Of a DNA stretch of 64,000 nt, positions 34,605 to 46,604 are shown in pieces. Made by a program: the position numbers and the translations under genes. The first letter of the stretch is position 1. The number at the start of each line of letters is the position of its first letter. Source of the DNA: Symsagittifera roscoffensis (taxonomy: Eukaryota > Xenacoelomorpha > Acoela > Convolutidae); assembly GCF_963678635.1 (NCBI RefSeq), contig NC_087065.1, positions 42,721,430 through 42,785,429 of the forward strand. Direction: 5' to 3'. The notes beneath the pieces are model-generated. The model saw nothing but the letters and a program-made list of their open reading frames with translations, ran no database searches and was not told the DNA's origin.

Positions 34605-37600
34605 ATATTCAGAAATAGCTTGTAATACATGTATATGCCTACAGATTGAACGTGAAATAATATAATCTTCGATTAATAGTCCGTATCTAATGTATTTTTT
34701 TTCTAGTTTGAAATTAGATTTTGGCTCGCAATATGGATAAGCTCCAGATCATAATAGTTTCGTCTTCTGCGATACGTAGAGGTTATATGAAAAGCGATCA
34801 GGCCTCTCTAAGCATAGTCCATAAACAGCTATCACGCCTCTCTAAGCATAGTCCGTTACTTTTACTTCCCCAAATTGCAGACTGAGCTACTTTGTTGAGC
34901 AAAGCCTTTTTTGCTACTCAAAACCTTTTTTTGTGCCTTCAATTTTTACGTGTTACCATTGCAGCTGAAATCTGTAATGGCTGTAAAACATTCAGCGGAA
35001 GGCCCAAGGTTTCTTCGAGGATGAAGGGGTTGATTTTTCAAATAAAATTTGCCTTGAAAAAGTGAAGTCTGCCGCGAAAAATGTTTGCAGCGAAGTCTTG
35101 AAAAAAGTGTCCCAAATCTCTGGTATTTTAGTGTCTTAAAAAATATTAGGGCTGTTCGGCCAAATATGGATGCCAGAAACAAAGCCGAGGTCAATTAAAA
35201 TAGGAATGGGTCATTTTCCTCTCGGCGCGCTGCTATTAATGTTAATGATAATCCTAGGCTCTCAATTCAGAATAAGGCTCAGACTTTTGGGGGGCTAACT
35301 TTTAAACACTGACATCGAGCGCAATTTGAACTCTTGCAAATTGATTAGCTCTGAAAAAACAACTTAATAATTCAGAATTTTATCGCTTGAGTAGCTTGCA
35401 TTAAAAAAACTCAACTTTTTACAAACCGATTTAGCTTTTTGAAATATAAAAAAAAACTTCAACGTTTCATCACTAGAACTGCTTTTTTAGAAAAAACAAC
35501 ACTTGTTTATTTTCAACAACCGATTCGTTCTACTTTGTCTAGAATTTTCAATGAGCTTTTGCAAGCTTTTCAATAAACGAATCTTGAAAACTTTCCAAAT
35601 GATTCATGAAGCGAATGAAATTATAAAGAATATTCAATTTTTTACATGCATCGAAAGTGTTCGCAAAAAAAAGTAATTTTAAGAAAGCTATTCGATTGAT
35701 GAAACTTAGAAAAGTCAACTCATTTCATTGCTAATGGATTTTTTCATAAAAACTAGGAACTAGATTTTTCTACACCAACTATGCGGGCGATGAAACTTTA
35801 AAAACTTTTTGCTACTTCGTAGAGCCAATCCAATCGGTTTGGCAATAAATTATATTAATGCAAGCAAACTATTTAAGCGATGAACTCTTGAAACATCTCA
35901 AGTCTATGTTTAGTGCAATTCCGAAAAAATGAAGTTGCTTCCAGTAAGCTATTGAATCAATGCTATTTTGAACAATCAAGCTCTGTCGTAGACCAAAGCG
36001 GTTTATTTAGACAGTTATGTTAAATTATTAAGTTTAAAAAATTTAGTTATTTCGAGCAAGCTTTTCATATGATTTAGTTTTGAAAAAAAATTATTTAATA
36101 GAGCAAGATATAATGCAAGATATTCAAAGCGAAGATAGCTCAATAAGCAAATCAGCAGTTTGCGAGAAGCTTAAGTTGTTTTAATCAAGTTATTCAGTTA
36201 ATGGCATTTAGAAATTTCAATTTAGTTTTTCACTGCAGGTAATGACCTTAAGTAATGGCAATTAAAATCAATCCAGTTCGACTGATTTGAAAATTTAACT
36301 TGTTTTAAAAACAGTTCTAGAAAATTCCAGACATTTTCCAATGTTTCAGACAGAATCAAATTCACGCTCGAGAATTTTTTTTGGAAAATGTCAAAAATCC
36401 ATACCACAAGATCATTTCGGTTCAACTTCAAGGCTAGACACCACGTGCCCATTTTTGTCCAAGACTTTGCAGAATTTTTCTCTTTAAAAAAGTAATTGAA
36501 TTATTTCAAAGTTTCATATCGTACAGTGCTCGCTAAGAAGTTTATTTAAACTTTTTGCGAACCGATTCAGTCTGCAAAATAGTTTGAATTATTTCAAAGT
36601 GTTATAACTTGAATAGCTGACTTAGGAAAACTTAAACTTTTGGTTAATGAACTTGCGCTAAGAAATAAATTGAAATTTTGCAGAGTATCATAACTTGAGT
36701 AGCTTGTTTAGAAGAACTTAAAGTTTTTGCAAACCAAAGCGGTTTGTGACATAGATTGAAATAATTTTTCAGTTTTTTTACTCATAAACCTTGAATAGCA
36801 AACTTTTAAATTTTGACAAATCAGTTCGTTTTATTGAAATGTTAGTTTAATTTAGCGCAACAATTCATTACTGGATTAGCAGTTTGGGTTTTTTTCGAAC
36901 CCTTAGCTCTATGAATCATAATATTGATTTTGAAGTTTTATCGCTTAAAAAGCTGGCTAACAGAATATTTAATTTTTTGTGAACTGGCTTGCAAACTGAA
37001 CTCACTGGAATAGAGTAACTCATATCAAAGGCCAAATTGGCATAAGATTTAATGCGACATAGGATAAATTTCAAAGCAGATTTCAGAATAAGTTAAATTA
37101 GATTGCGTAACTTGTCCTGCTCCCCAAAGTGAAAACATGAGAAAGACGTGAACAAACTACTAGTTTGAAGAAATTGCTACTTCTTTCTTGTAATTACACA
37201 AAGAAAAATTTTTAGGATTGAACGCTTTTTTGATATACTTAACCGACGCCAACACGTAAACTGAATTAATTAGAGCCCATTTTGATTATTGCAAAAAAAG
37301 TGTTCCAAAAAAAACAACCCTTGTTTGAAACAATTCTTTTGCACTGAAAATAATGTCGCTAGAAATTATTGCTGATCTCAAACTCCGAAAACTTCTATTA
37401 AAATAAGAAGTGAAAGTACGGATCAATTGAGCATGGGTGGATACAGCTAAATACGTACTTGAGACATGTTTATACCTCTTCAAAGTTGTTTGAATGATTT
37501 GGAATCATGTATCAGATTCTTCAACGATAGTAGAAATCCAAAGTTCACAATATCAAAGTTCAAAAGTTACATCAAGAGTGAAAAAAAGGATCTGTAAACC

Positions 37601-39751
37601 TGAAGCGACTATAGTCGCATAAAGCGCCTTTTTTCTGTCCTAATTGGAAAAAGAAGCAATTTTTTTGTGCTGCGGAGAACATTTTTTGATATTCAGGTAC
37701 AAGGCTAGAGCACCAACCCTGGTACGTCGCTTTGCTCGATGAGCCAAATGCCGCCCAAACAAAAGTTTTCAAAAAAATTTTGGAAATAAATATTTCAAAA
37801 TTTTTCTCGATACTCATACAAAAAAATGTAGTCGGTCTTTTGATTGCGTGCTACGAACACATTGACCATCTACTTGCGTTTTCTGTCGTCTTTTTGTTGC
37901 GTTTTACTGTTTTTGCTTGGGTAGGGGAGATAGCTCAATTGATAATTACGGGGAGAGATTGCTGAATTGATCCGGAAAAATGACAAAAAGCAGCACGACA
38001 TCAACGAGTTTTTCTACAGAGAAGGACATTGATTAAATCAACTTATGAATCCACCAAAAGTTAACGTAAAAAACATCTCATAGGCTCTTAAAAATTTATA
38101 TTCAATTCTCTGGTGAATGAAAACGGAATTTTAAGTGGTATTTGATTTTTTTATGTGGTATTTGGTTTATTTTAAGTGGTATTTGTTTTTATTGAATTTG
38201 GAAAGACCCAACAAGATACTCAGAAAAGCAATAATGGGATTGCAAGAACTTTAAAGTGCCTATTCATTGGATGACAAACAATTGAAAACTGAGTTTTCGA
38301 AACCATGAGCAAGTTTAATCTTCTCATCGAAAAGCTGCCAGTGTAACATTAGCAACATTAGCAAAAGTGTAACATTAGCAAAGAAAATGCATAGCAAGGG
38401 AAAGTTTAAAAATTCTCTATGGGCGACCTTAATTCCACATGTATTTCACCGTTGATTTTTGGTCTGTTTAAAGGTCAATGAAAGGCTATCTTGCAAAGAT
38501 ATCTTGCAAAGACTTCAAATACATGTACATAATGAGTACATAGCTGGTTCTCAAATCCCCAGACAACGTGGTTATAACTTAACTCAAGGCCACAAACATT
38601 TATTAAAGGTTTTGTCAGTGACAGCAACATATCAGATTCATTGGAGACGTGTTAATTTTTTCCTCGTTTTTACTTACTCAATTTATGAATTAAAATATGG
38701 AACAAAATTTAAAGGTTCAGAGCTTTCTAGAAGCTTAAGTGCTATAATAGTTAACACAACAGTTACTGGGCACCTGGTACTAGACACAAGTTACTGGGTC
38801 TCCCTCCTCGCATTTCCAAGGAGATAGCAATTTATCGTGACAATTTCCAAGTTAGGGCGGGATCGGATGGATCCTGAAATTGCCACCTAACCTTCAGGTT
38901 CCAATTAGCTGCGTCATTGTCACTCTTATTACCACGGGTGTCCGATATCAACATGTGGTTTTTAACCTCGTCTTTCGCTAACAATCACACTTCAATTCGT
39001 CAGTTGTAAGTTCTGCATCAGTTTTTGTTCAAAAGTGGCAGTTTTTAGCCTTCCTCGGACAAGTTGTGTCGACATTTTATAAACTAAACTTTTTCATAAT
39101 GAAATTTTCCATCCTTAGTTTGCCTGTATTTTCGACAGTAAAAATTTTAAACGTCAGAAAGCTGCTTGCTTGGAGGGTTCGACTGATTTTGCAAATGGAG
39201 TTAATTTGCCCGTAGAGACCTCTAATTGTCCTCATTGAATCCTCAACTCCGGGTTATTTATTATCATTAAAATGATCCAAAATCAAATTTCAGAATTTCA
39301 CAATAGACGTTAAAAATTAAATTTTATCTACTCACTTTCAGCTCACCACATGACACAAATGGCATCGTACTACGTTTTCAATGTGTTCCCAAAAACTATC
39401 ACAAAAAGTGCACTTTGAGGACGAGTCGTAGAAAAAACTTTTCTGATCACAACTGCCTTTTTAACTTATAGTTTTTTTGCTTTGCATCTAAAATTTTAAG
39501 AACTAGAAAAATCTAAACATATTAATACACTGAATTTTAAAACTAAAAAAAAACGTGGCTAGAGAAGCATTAAGGTACTCACATTTTCAAGTGAATGTAC
39601 CCAGACCTTTCCAGCTTGCAACAAAGCGATGACTCGTCTTATCCAGATAAAAAACAATCAAACAATCAGACAGGCTGAGTTATGTAAGTAAACCATCTTT
39701 TTTTGGCTTTCTGAATAAATATTCTCAAACAAAAATTTTTGTGGTACATTA
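34605..39751. other. Gene-free region with decayed repeats
   Basis: A direct repeat, CCTCTCTAAGCATAGTCC, occurs at about 34,802 and 34,836. About 35,020-35,190 is a degraded foldback-family copy (TTAGGGCTGTTCGGCCAAA). 35,330-37,020 is a decayed minisatellite listed separately. GTGGTATTTG recurs three times at about 38,135-38,185. The 122-codon plus frame at 38,459-38,827 has no motif and I do not call it. Confidence 0.4.
35330..37020. repeat. Very decayed tandem repeat, about 85 bp
   Basis: A landmark of the form ATAACTTGAATAGCT followed by TTAGGAAAACTTAAACTTTT recurs at about 36,605 and 36,690, and weaker versions occur at about 36,520, 35,385, 35,480 and 36,945. The accompanying TTTTTGCAAACCGATTNAG and GAAATNATTTCAAAG words keep the same order. 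The array is old and its edges are uncertain. Confidence 0.4.
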
Positions 39752-40150
39752 TCAGAACTCGACAATTGAACAAAACCTGGCTAATCCAGAGATAACGAAA
39801 TCAAACAATTGAAAAGTATGTATTCCATCAAACTCAACTCCCCGTTTAGGGTAAAAATAGCTCTGTCCTTTTTTAGTTTGTTCATAAGTTGCGACTGCAT
39901 GTTTAATCGTTTTAAATCCTTTGTTCTTAGACTTCAAATTCACTGCTTCATCCAGTACTTGTCGATACTTTGCCATCGGGCTATCTCCAGAGTCTTCTAA
40001 TGCGCGTTTGTTCAGACCTTTACTGCTAAATTTATACTTTTGACTTTTACTATCATAACAGCAATAGGTTTTACTCTTTAGGCATAACATTTTGGTGCAT
40101 CTGAATTCCTCCTTCAACAGTCCTCCTACAATCATCTAAATTTTCTTTGG

Positions 40151-41364
40151 CTAAAGCCAAATAGAATAATCTGTATCCATTTCGAGTTCTTCGAATTTGT
40201 TGACATCACAAATTTTATCAAAAAAGTTATAATATAGCTCCAACATTCTCAACTTGGCATACTGTAGTATAAAGAAATCTACTGTAGTATAAACAATTGG
40301 TTCACGATGCTTTATAGTAGATTTAACAAGTTTCACTTCATACAAATCTTTAGCTACGATTTAAAATCTCTTGAAGAATTGGTTATAATAGCTTTCGGGA
40401 TTTTTTCGTCTCCAAGATATTTTTTCATTGTATGTTTTGATCTGTCCATTATTCGATAGCCATATGAACAATTTCCTAGAAGTTCCATTGTTTCGGCTAC
40501 TACGCCAGATAATGGATTTTCATTGCCGGCTCGCCTAGCATCAACAACAGACTGAACAAAACTGTTGAATACTTTATGCGGTGTGTATTGTACAAATCGA
40601 TAAATTTTTGTACACTGCAGTCCAAGATCCAAGTAAAAATTGAAAAGTGGTGTGATAAGTGTTCCGTTGGTCAACTTGAAGCTCGATATCAACATTCGTT
40701 TCGGTTGTTTTAACAAATCGTTTTCTTCCGCATATGTTTTAATATATTCCACAATATCGTTTCTGGTAACATCTGGAATACTCAGATCACATTGCACGTA
40801 TCCGAACATTTCTTCATTTCGAAGGCTTTGCACTAGTGAATTGGCCGAAAGAGGTCTTTTGAAGGGAAACTGATTTCTAACGTGATTTTTCACGTCTACC
40901 TTGTTCTTAAACTTGTTCCTTGTTTGATATCATCATCAATAAGGCTCGGTCTAGTTTCTTGACAAGGGCAAAAATGGAAATATTACCCCATTGCTTCAAA
41001 GACAGTCTTACAATGGTTGCATTGAACACTAAAGCAATCAATTTTTTTCTGTGTTCCTGCAGTGTAGTAACTCTCAATTTTGCATTCAGGTCTGGTTGCT
41101 TGAAAGTGTGACATGACCATATTTTCAAACGTTCGAACTCGATTTTGCCTAGCCTTGTGTTTGTGTTTCTTCATTGTTGTCCTATCTCGTATACAAACCT
41201 GTGAGCATATCCTGACACATAGAATAAGGATAGAGTTGACTAGCATCAATACCAACGACTGATTTACACAAGTTCTTTGCTTTTTGAATGAAGGTTTTGT
41301 CTGCTACTGCTTTCCCTGTGAAAACAATTGAGGGACCAAATTTTTTCAAGCAAGTCACATTCAC
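40151..41364 (-). pseudogene. Polymerase palm (motifs A, B, C) of the relic
   Basis: Motif A: VVGIDASQLYPYSM with its Asp at 41,245-41,247. Motif B: ETMELLGNCSYGY inside the longest frame (40,893-40,354, 179 codons). Motif C: ELEMDTDYSIW with both Asp codons at 40,169-40,177. The usual DTDS has Tyr in the Ser place. A/B and B/C are in different frames or separated by stops (41,182 and 40,354). A short lysine-rich insert with frame changes lies between A and B (about 40,900-41,180). Confidence 0.7.
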
Positions 41365-41855
41365 TCGAAAAGAATGGGTAAAATTTATAGTCGGTTGACT
41401 TGTATAGACAGATATTTGCTAAATTAGGTAGTGTGCAGCCGAGCTTTAACATGTCTATCCCTTTTTCATGATAAAATTCAATCAATTTCTGCATAGCTTT
41501 AAGGGTAGAAACAACATCCTAGTTGTTATACTACTGTAGAATGATGTCATCTTTTCCTGTTCCCAGATAGATTTAGGGTAGTTGTAGTTTTCCTATCCCG
41601 TAGGTGGTTTTGTTTTAAGCCCGAGTTTTTTCAAGGCTTGCTTTTTAGTTAATCCAGTGATGAGAAGTTTCTGGAAATGGTCATACTCTTTATCGAGAGG
41701 GTTACTATTCTTCAGTTTGCTGCAGAAGTCATCATAGGATCAAACCACTTGTATGGAAAGTATCCTTTCATCTCACTGGCTTTGTAAGCTTTCAGAAAAG
41801 AGTCTAAAACTCCATAATGTCCACCCATAATGTCCACCCAAAAACTCCATAATGT

Positions 41856-42450
41856 CTAGAAGCTGAACATCTCCAAATTTGAAGGAAACAAAGTCGTTTG
41901 CTTTCTTGATATTGAAGGTTCAATTTCTTTTTCATTGATGAGGTAGGGATTGAGGTATGATATAATCAGGTTTATATCATACCGACCACTGTTGAATCCA
42001 AATACTGGCTGAGTATTGGTGTACCTCTCCAGATATTGCATTAAATCAATCAATTGGTTTTTTTGAATCCTGAGAAAGTGAGTGGATGCATCTGTTTCTT
42101 CCTCTTCCTCGATACATTCGTCTTCGTACTCTATTGCTTCATTCTTATTGAAACTGCCTCGTTCATTAAGGATGCTGAAAATTGTGTGTAGCCGCTTTTT
42201 GATATTATTCTCAATTTCTAGATACTTTGACCGCATTTCGGCTTTATTTTTTTCGCCAACAATTCCAAATTCGCCACAAAGTCAATATTGAGGGATTGTG
42301 GATCTTTGTCTCACACAAAAATATGGGTTTATGAAGTAAATTCGATGAAGTTGACACTGATATGGGTTCATGCTTCCCGATGCAAGTTATTGTATCTGTC
42401 GGTTTTAGTTCTTCGGATGGCACGCAAATTGATTCAAAGTAAAAAAAGCG
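41856..42450 (-). pseudogene. Exonuclease domain of the polymerase relic
   Basis: The ExoI region reads FYFESICV at 42,421-42,450. In this family the first catalytic residue is Asp (D-x-E), but here Tyr (codon at 42,439-42,441) stands in its place. After a frame change comes an open 126-codon frame (42,236-41,856) with a Glu/Asp run and VFGFNSGRYDINLI, the ExoII block with its Asp at 41,976-41,978 kept. Confidence 0.65.
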
Positions 42451-43396
42451 ACATTTTTGAATAAGGTTTGTTCTTTGGTGTACTCAATATGAACCCATCC
42501 AGTTTTTCAAAAAAACGTCTCTCGTAGTAAGTTAATATTTTTGGGGTAAATTTTTTGATTCGATCTTTGCATCGTAGAAGATGCTTGTTGAAATTGTCTG
42601 CCTTGTGGAAAAATGTATCACAAGTTGGGCATCGGAAGCATTTGAAGAAGTTGTCGATGTTATTGACGTGAATAATGTGGTTGTTGTATCATAGAAGTTT
42701 CACTGTATTCTCGGTTTTACCGATATTCTCCGAGCTAAATCACCCAAAAAATCTCCATTTTCAATGTCGATGTCGTAGATAAAGATGTTTTTCTCTACTA
42801 CATCTTCAACTATTGGGAGATTATCCATCGAAAGTTCACGTTTTGTTTCGGATCACAACCGGATTTGTCAAGAAAAAGCATTGAAAATCATGGAGGTTGA
42901 TGTTTCAGGACTATTTGTTCCATGTAAATGAACCGCAAGAGCTCGAAACAAACACAAATAGTCATTGTTTGGTTTTTTGGTGTTTTGATTCAAATCAAAT
43001 AGTTAACTTGGTTATTCCTCTGTAGTGGTTCGGGAATCACTGAATCTGGACATCCCATGGGTACTTTTTGAGTAAGGCAGCTGGTGGCTGCCTTACTTGA
43101 AAATGGTCACATTTGTGATCAACTTGAATCACCATCTCGTATTTTATCTCTCTTGTGCACAAAATTCAATGATATCTTGCTTATTGACCTTGTTCTGTAT
43201 ACTCGTCGAATCTGCTTTAGTACACAGCAGCATAGACTTATCAAAGAGTGTTTTATTTTGATGAACGTAGAAATAACGATGTTCGCCGGTTTCTTTATTA
43301 CGTAACACAAATCCCAAGGCAATGTTGATTTTTGCTGCACAATCAAGTTTTTCAAAGACTTGATCCAATTTTTTCATTAACTAGATTAGAATCTAG

Positions 43397-43822
43397 CTAT
43401 GAAAGTTGGAAATTGAACACCTTATGGCGTCCATTTTCCATCTCGGTATCTGTTAAGAAGTGTTGACAGGCGTTCAACTCATCCCGTATCTGATCACTAT
43501 TCTTCTCGTTTTCCAAGATTTTATTCAAATCAGCAACAAAATCACTCGTTTTCCTCACTTTTAACCCGTGATCTTTCTTGCAATGTTGTTCAAGTGAATA
43601 ATAGCTTGGAATTTCTTTCTCATACAATAAACACTTTGTTGACTTTGGGGTTGACTTCATGTGCATCTTGCTCGTATGGAAATTCATTTCTTGCTGGTTG
43701 TAAGTACAATAATTACATTCCAGACAAGAAATAACTCCGCTATGTCGAGCCGTGTCGGACCTCCTGAACTCTTTACCACAGTCCTCGCATTTCACGGTAT
43801 CATTCCTGTTGAGTGCCGGCAT
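43397..43822 (-). CDS. N-terminal zinc-finger segment of the polymerase relic
   Basis: An open 141-codon frame from ATG at 43,822. Finger 2 is canonical C33-x2-C36-x12-H49-x4-H54. Finger 1 has C12-x2-C15 and H27. Finger 3 has C64 and H80-x4-H85 but Tyr67 where the second Cys should be, so it cannot bind zinc normally. The tail (about 100-141) is Asn/Glu/Lys-rich. This is the largest intact N-terminal piece of the broken polymerase. Whether it is expressed alone is unknown. Confidence 0.55.
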   Translation of the reverse strand: MPALNRNDTVKCEDCGKEFRRSDTARHSGVISCLECNYCTYNQQEMNFHTSKMHMKSTPKSTKCLLYEKEIPSYYSLEQHCKKDHGLKVRKTSDFVADLNKILENEKNSDQIRDELNACQHFLTDTEMENGRHKVFNFQLS

Positions 43823-45045
43823 CTGAAAAAAGTGGGAGATTTAGCTTGTAGCAAAATTAAATAAAAGTACATGGTACCTACAAAATTGGGAGATTTAAAA
43901 AGTCTCAAAAAATTATTAGATTAATTATACTCATTTTGAATTGTTGAAAATATTTGAAAATAATTTCAAGTAGTTCTACAAAAAATAGAGCGATTGCTTT
44001 TAAGGTAAAGAAAATCAGAATGAAATGAGTTTTATTTACTATTTGTTAGAGAAAATCAATCAACCGGAATTGAATTTTTTTTTATTTATCACTGTTTGTT
44101 GGAAACCAACCAATCAGAATCAAGCATTTTCTGAAATTGAACTGTTTATGACTTTCTAAAAAACCTTAATAATTATTTGAAAAATGTCTGTCGAAATACA
44201 TTTGAGCTTCCTTGAGTTACTTTACAAGAAAAAAGAAAAAATTCTAATTGATGTTGACTCCAAAAATTTCATGTTGACTCTTATTTTTTCGTGATTTTTG
44301 AGAAACTCTTCAGAGAAACTTACTCAATCAAAGACTTTATTTTTGATCCACATATTGCGTATCAAAGTTTTAAACTTACGGCTGAATTACACCTCACATG
44401 GAAATTTTTTTTGTTTATTCTCGAGAATTTGAAATAAATCAACAAGTCGTACAATAATATATCAAAATCTTTTTTATCCCCTACCCAATACCCAAATTTG
44501 TAAAAATTCTCTATCAAATTTCTTTATTGCTTCATTTTTTTAATGTTCTTCAAAGCTCAAAATCCTGCTTGATTCGGTTTAGAATCAGATTTCTAGAGGT
44601 TTGCTTTGAAAAATTGATCAACTTTGAGTTATTCTTCCAAAATTACATCAAAATCAAAGAACCTGACTATCTACTCAAAAATCAGTAATTTTTCATTGAC
44701 TACATACAAAATTTTGTGATTGGAAACGACAATGCCTAAAATGGTGCTTTGTTTCCGATTGGACAGGACTTTTATCCAAAAATTCCATAAAAGGAAGCTG
44801 AAATCTGATTGAACACGACTACAATCCAAATAAGGAAAATCAATTCTGATTGTTTAAGCCCACACAATCGAGTTGAAGATACCCCTAACTCCTAACTAAA
44901 AATCATTTTAATTTTAACTAAACTACCGTCAACTTCCTCATTTCTCAGCTCTAAATACCTTAATTCAACTTATCTGCCCTCAGCTACCCCTCGCAGCTCT
45001 AAATTATTCTTTTTTTCTACTTTTTTACTCAAATTATTGCTCAAA
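43823..45045. other. No feature seen
   Basis: AT-rich sequence between the polymerase relic and the divergent ORF. No TIR or other Polinton gene was recognised. Confidence 0.4.
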
Positions 45046-45507
45046 ATGATCTTCGCAGTACAAAACAGCAACCTCATGTACTCTGTAGAATTTTTGGCTG
45101 ATCTAGTACAATTCCAAGTTCGAGAAACAGTCTCTGGAGTTTTTCTGGCACGAGTGGAGGTCCTGATCCAAGTCTGGCACATGTTGGAAGTGATGCGAAG
45201 GGTTTTCAACGAGCATCATATGACACAAGTACCCATGACATCAAACCAACTTGAAGAAATGCAAGTGATGGAGGAAGTTTCTGAGCATGTGGGAATGAAC
45301 TACCCCGAGGTTCCTGACTCAAGTTTTGTGGCTCAACCAATCGACGACTTCCTCTTTCATTGGGAGGAAGCAGGATCAGCCGAAAACACCATCACAATAG
45401 ATGAAGATGAGGGCTTCTCAGAAACAATGACGCCTCAAAACACCCCTCCACAACAACCAACAGCGATGGAACCTCGTCTAGCTCTGCATTCTATAGAGAA
45501 TCTCTAG
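45046..45507 (+). CDS. Unidentified 153-aa acidic ORF, divergent from the polymerase relic
   Basis: ATG at 45,046; an in-frame TTG lies three codons earlier. The frame stays open for 153 codons in a stretch less AT-rich than its surroundings. Residues about 1-50 are mixed hydrophobic. Residues about 60-153 are acidic and Thr/Pro/Gln-rich (ITIDEDEGFSETMTPQNTPPQQP). I recognise no family. It points away from the polymerase relic 1.2 kb to its left, so it might be an accessory gene of the same element. It might equally be a host exon or chance. A shorter minus-strand frame overlaps it and I treat that as a shadow. Confidence 0.35.
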   Translation: MIFAVQNSNLMYSVEFLADLVQFQVRETVSGVFLARVEVLIQVWHMLEVMRRVFNEHHMTQVPMTSNQLEEMQVMEEVSEHVGMNYPEVPDSSFVAQPIDDFLFHWEEAGSAENTITIDEDEGFSETMTPQNTPPQQPTAMEPRLALHSIENL

Positions 45508-45883
45508 AATTCTTCTGCTGCTCGAAAGCTCTTTGATTAAATGCTTTTGTAAATAGTTGTTGTTTGGTCATGACTTCATTTTTTGTAATTGATTAATTTC
45601 TTCAATTTCATTTTATTAGGAGAATAGATGAGAAGTTCAGGGTAAATCAATGAAAAACAACTAGAAATTAATTTAGTGCTTCGAAATTGAACATATCTTA
45701 AGTAACTTGAATAATTTTTGCACACATGTTTTGAAAAAAAACAATAAGAAAATTGGACACGAGTAAAAAATTACCTAGGGTTTTTGCATCTTGTCAAAAA
45801 AACACACACACTTTTAGCACTTTGTTCAAAAAATTGAAACATTTTTCGCATTTTTCTAAAAAAGTAGTAAAACAATTTTTGCA

Positions 45884-46083
45884 NNNNNNNNNNNNNNNNN
45901 NNNNNNNNNNNNNNNNNNNNNNNNNNNNNNNNNNNNNNNNNNNNNNNNNNNNNNNNNNNNNNNNNNNNNNNNNNNNNNNNNNNNNNNNNNNNNNNNNNNN
46001 NNNNNNNNNNNNNNNNNNNNNNNNNNNNNNNNNNNNNNNNNNNNNNNNNNNNNNNNNNNNNNNNNNNNNNNNNNNNNNNNNNN
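45884..46083. other. Assembly gap (200 N)
   Basis: Exactly 200 N, probably a placeholder of unknown true length. The right flank is inside a foldback-family copy, whose repetitive nature probably caused the gap. Confidence 0.97.
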
Positions 46084-46283
46084 TGCGTTTTTTGGCGCGC
46101 GCTCCCCCTTAAAATTAAAATATATGGCGCCAAAGGTGCCTTTAGAAAAAAATTAGGGTCCGTCAGCCAAAAATGGATATCTCAAAATAGTTCAAAGGGG
46201 AGACTCTTTGGGTCGGCAGGGGTCGAAGAATCACTAAGAGAAGAGGCGTCCGCAACCCCCCCCCCCCTAAATCCGCTCCTGAT
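46084..46283 (-). mobile_element. Foldback-family copy truncated by the gap
   Basis: The reverse complement of about 5,890-6,090: GGCGCGCGCTCCCCCTT, GGCGCCAAAGGTGCCTTTAG, CCAAAAATGGATATC, AAAGGGGAGACTCTTTGGG, then a 13-C run and CTAAATCCGCTCCTGA. It sits just upstream of the membrane-protein exon, in its intron. Confidence 0.7.
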
Positions 46284-46358
46284 TGTGGTTATGATGATTA
46301 TCATTTTTATGATGATTGTAATGATCATTGTTATTAAATGGTTGTGCTCTCGTTTCAG

Positions 46359-46604
46359 ACAACTAAAGCACTCGGCATCAACTGCCTGCTGTTTGCGTTC
46401 TTCTCCTCACTCGAGTATACTATACTCACCGTCATATTCACTCTTCCAATAGCCGAGGAGCGAGAGAGGATCCTGGTTCTCTCAAGCATCGCCAATACCT
46501 GTGGAGCTATAGGAATCGCACTTCGCATTCCCGTTTATATGTCTATGAAACCGATGCGACTGGCCGCCAAGCGGGCAATCTGTAGATGTATCAAGTGCTA
46601 CTGA
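46359..46604 (+). CDS. Last exon of an unidentified polytopic membrane protein
   Basis: Acceptor CTCTCGTTTCAG|ACAACT at 46,358/46,359, phase 0, open to TGA at 46,602-46,604 (81 codons). The product has two strong hydrophobic segments (about ALGINCLLFAFFSSLEYTIL and ILVLSSIANTCGAIGIALR) joined by a charged loop with EERER, and ends in a basic, Cys-containing tail (RAICRCIKCY). This is the shape of the C-terminal end of a solute transporter with a cytosolic tail. I cannot assign the family. The earlier exons must lie upstream, in or beyond the gap, and I did not find them. A well-formed acceptor and coding composition support a real host exon. Confidence 0.6.
   Translation, partial: TTKALGINCLLFAFFSSLEYTILTVIFTLPIAEERERILVLSSIANTCGAIGIALRIPVYMSMKPMRLAAKRAICRCIKCY

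Larger units (their letters stand above)
39752..43822 (-). pseudogene. Protein-primed family B DNA polymerase with zinc fingers (broken)
   Basis: Read on the minus strand, pieces in several frames follow one polymerase from N to C terminus over about 4.07 kb (about 1,350 codons). They are zinc fingers (43,822-43,550), a further C2HC finger (about 42,640-42,560), ExoI (42,421-42,450), ExoII GFNSGRYDINLI (41,964-42,005), motif A DASQLYPYSM (about 41,218-41,247), motif B NCSYGY (about 40,456-40,473), motif C MDTDY (40,169-40,180) and a C-terminal LKEEF/LKSKTYCCYD block (about 40,050-40,115). This set is that of protein-primed polymerases of Polintons/Mavericks, adintoviruses and bidnaviruses. 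Stops and frame changes separate nearly every block, so it is dead. No capsid, FtsK-type ATPase, protease or integrase gene accompanies it here. Confidence 0.8.

Noticed and set aside
38459-38827. 122-codon plus-strand open frame
   Set aside because: No recognisable domain, no splice or promoter context, no homologous block elsewhere in the window.
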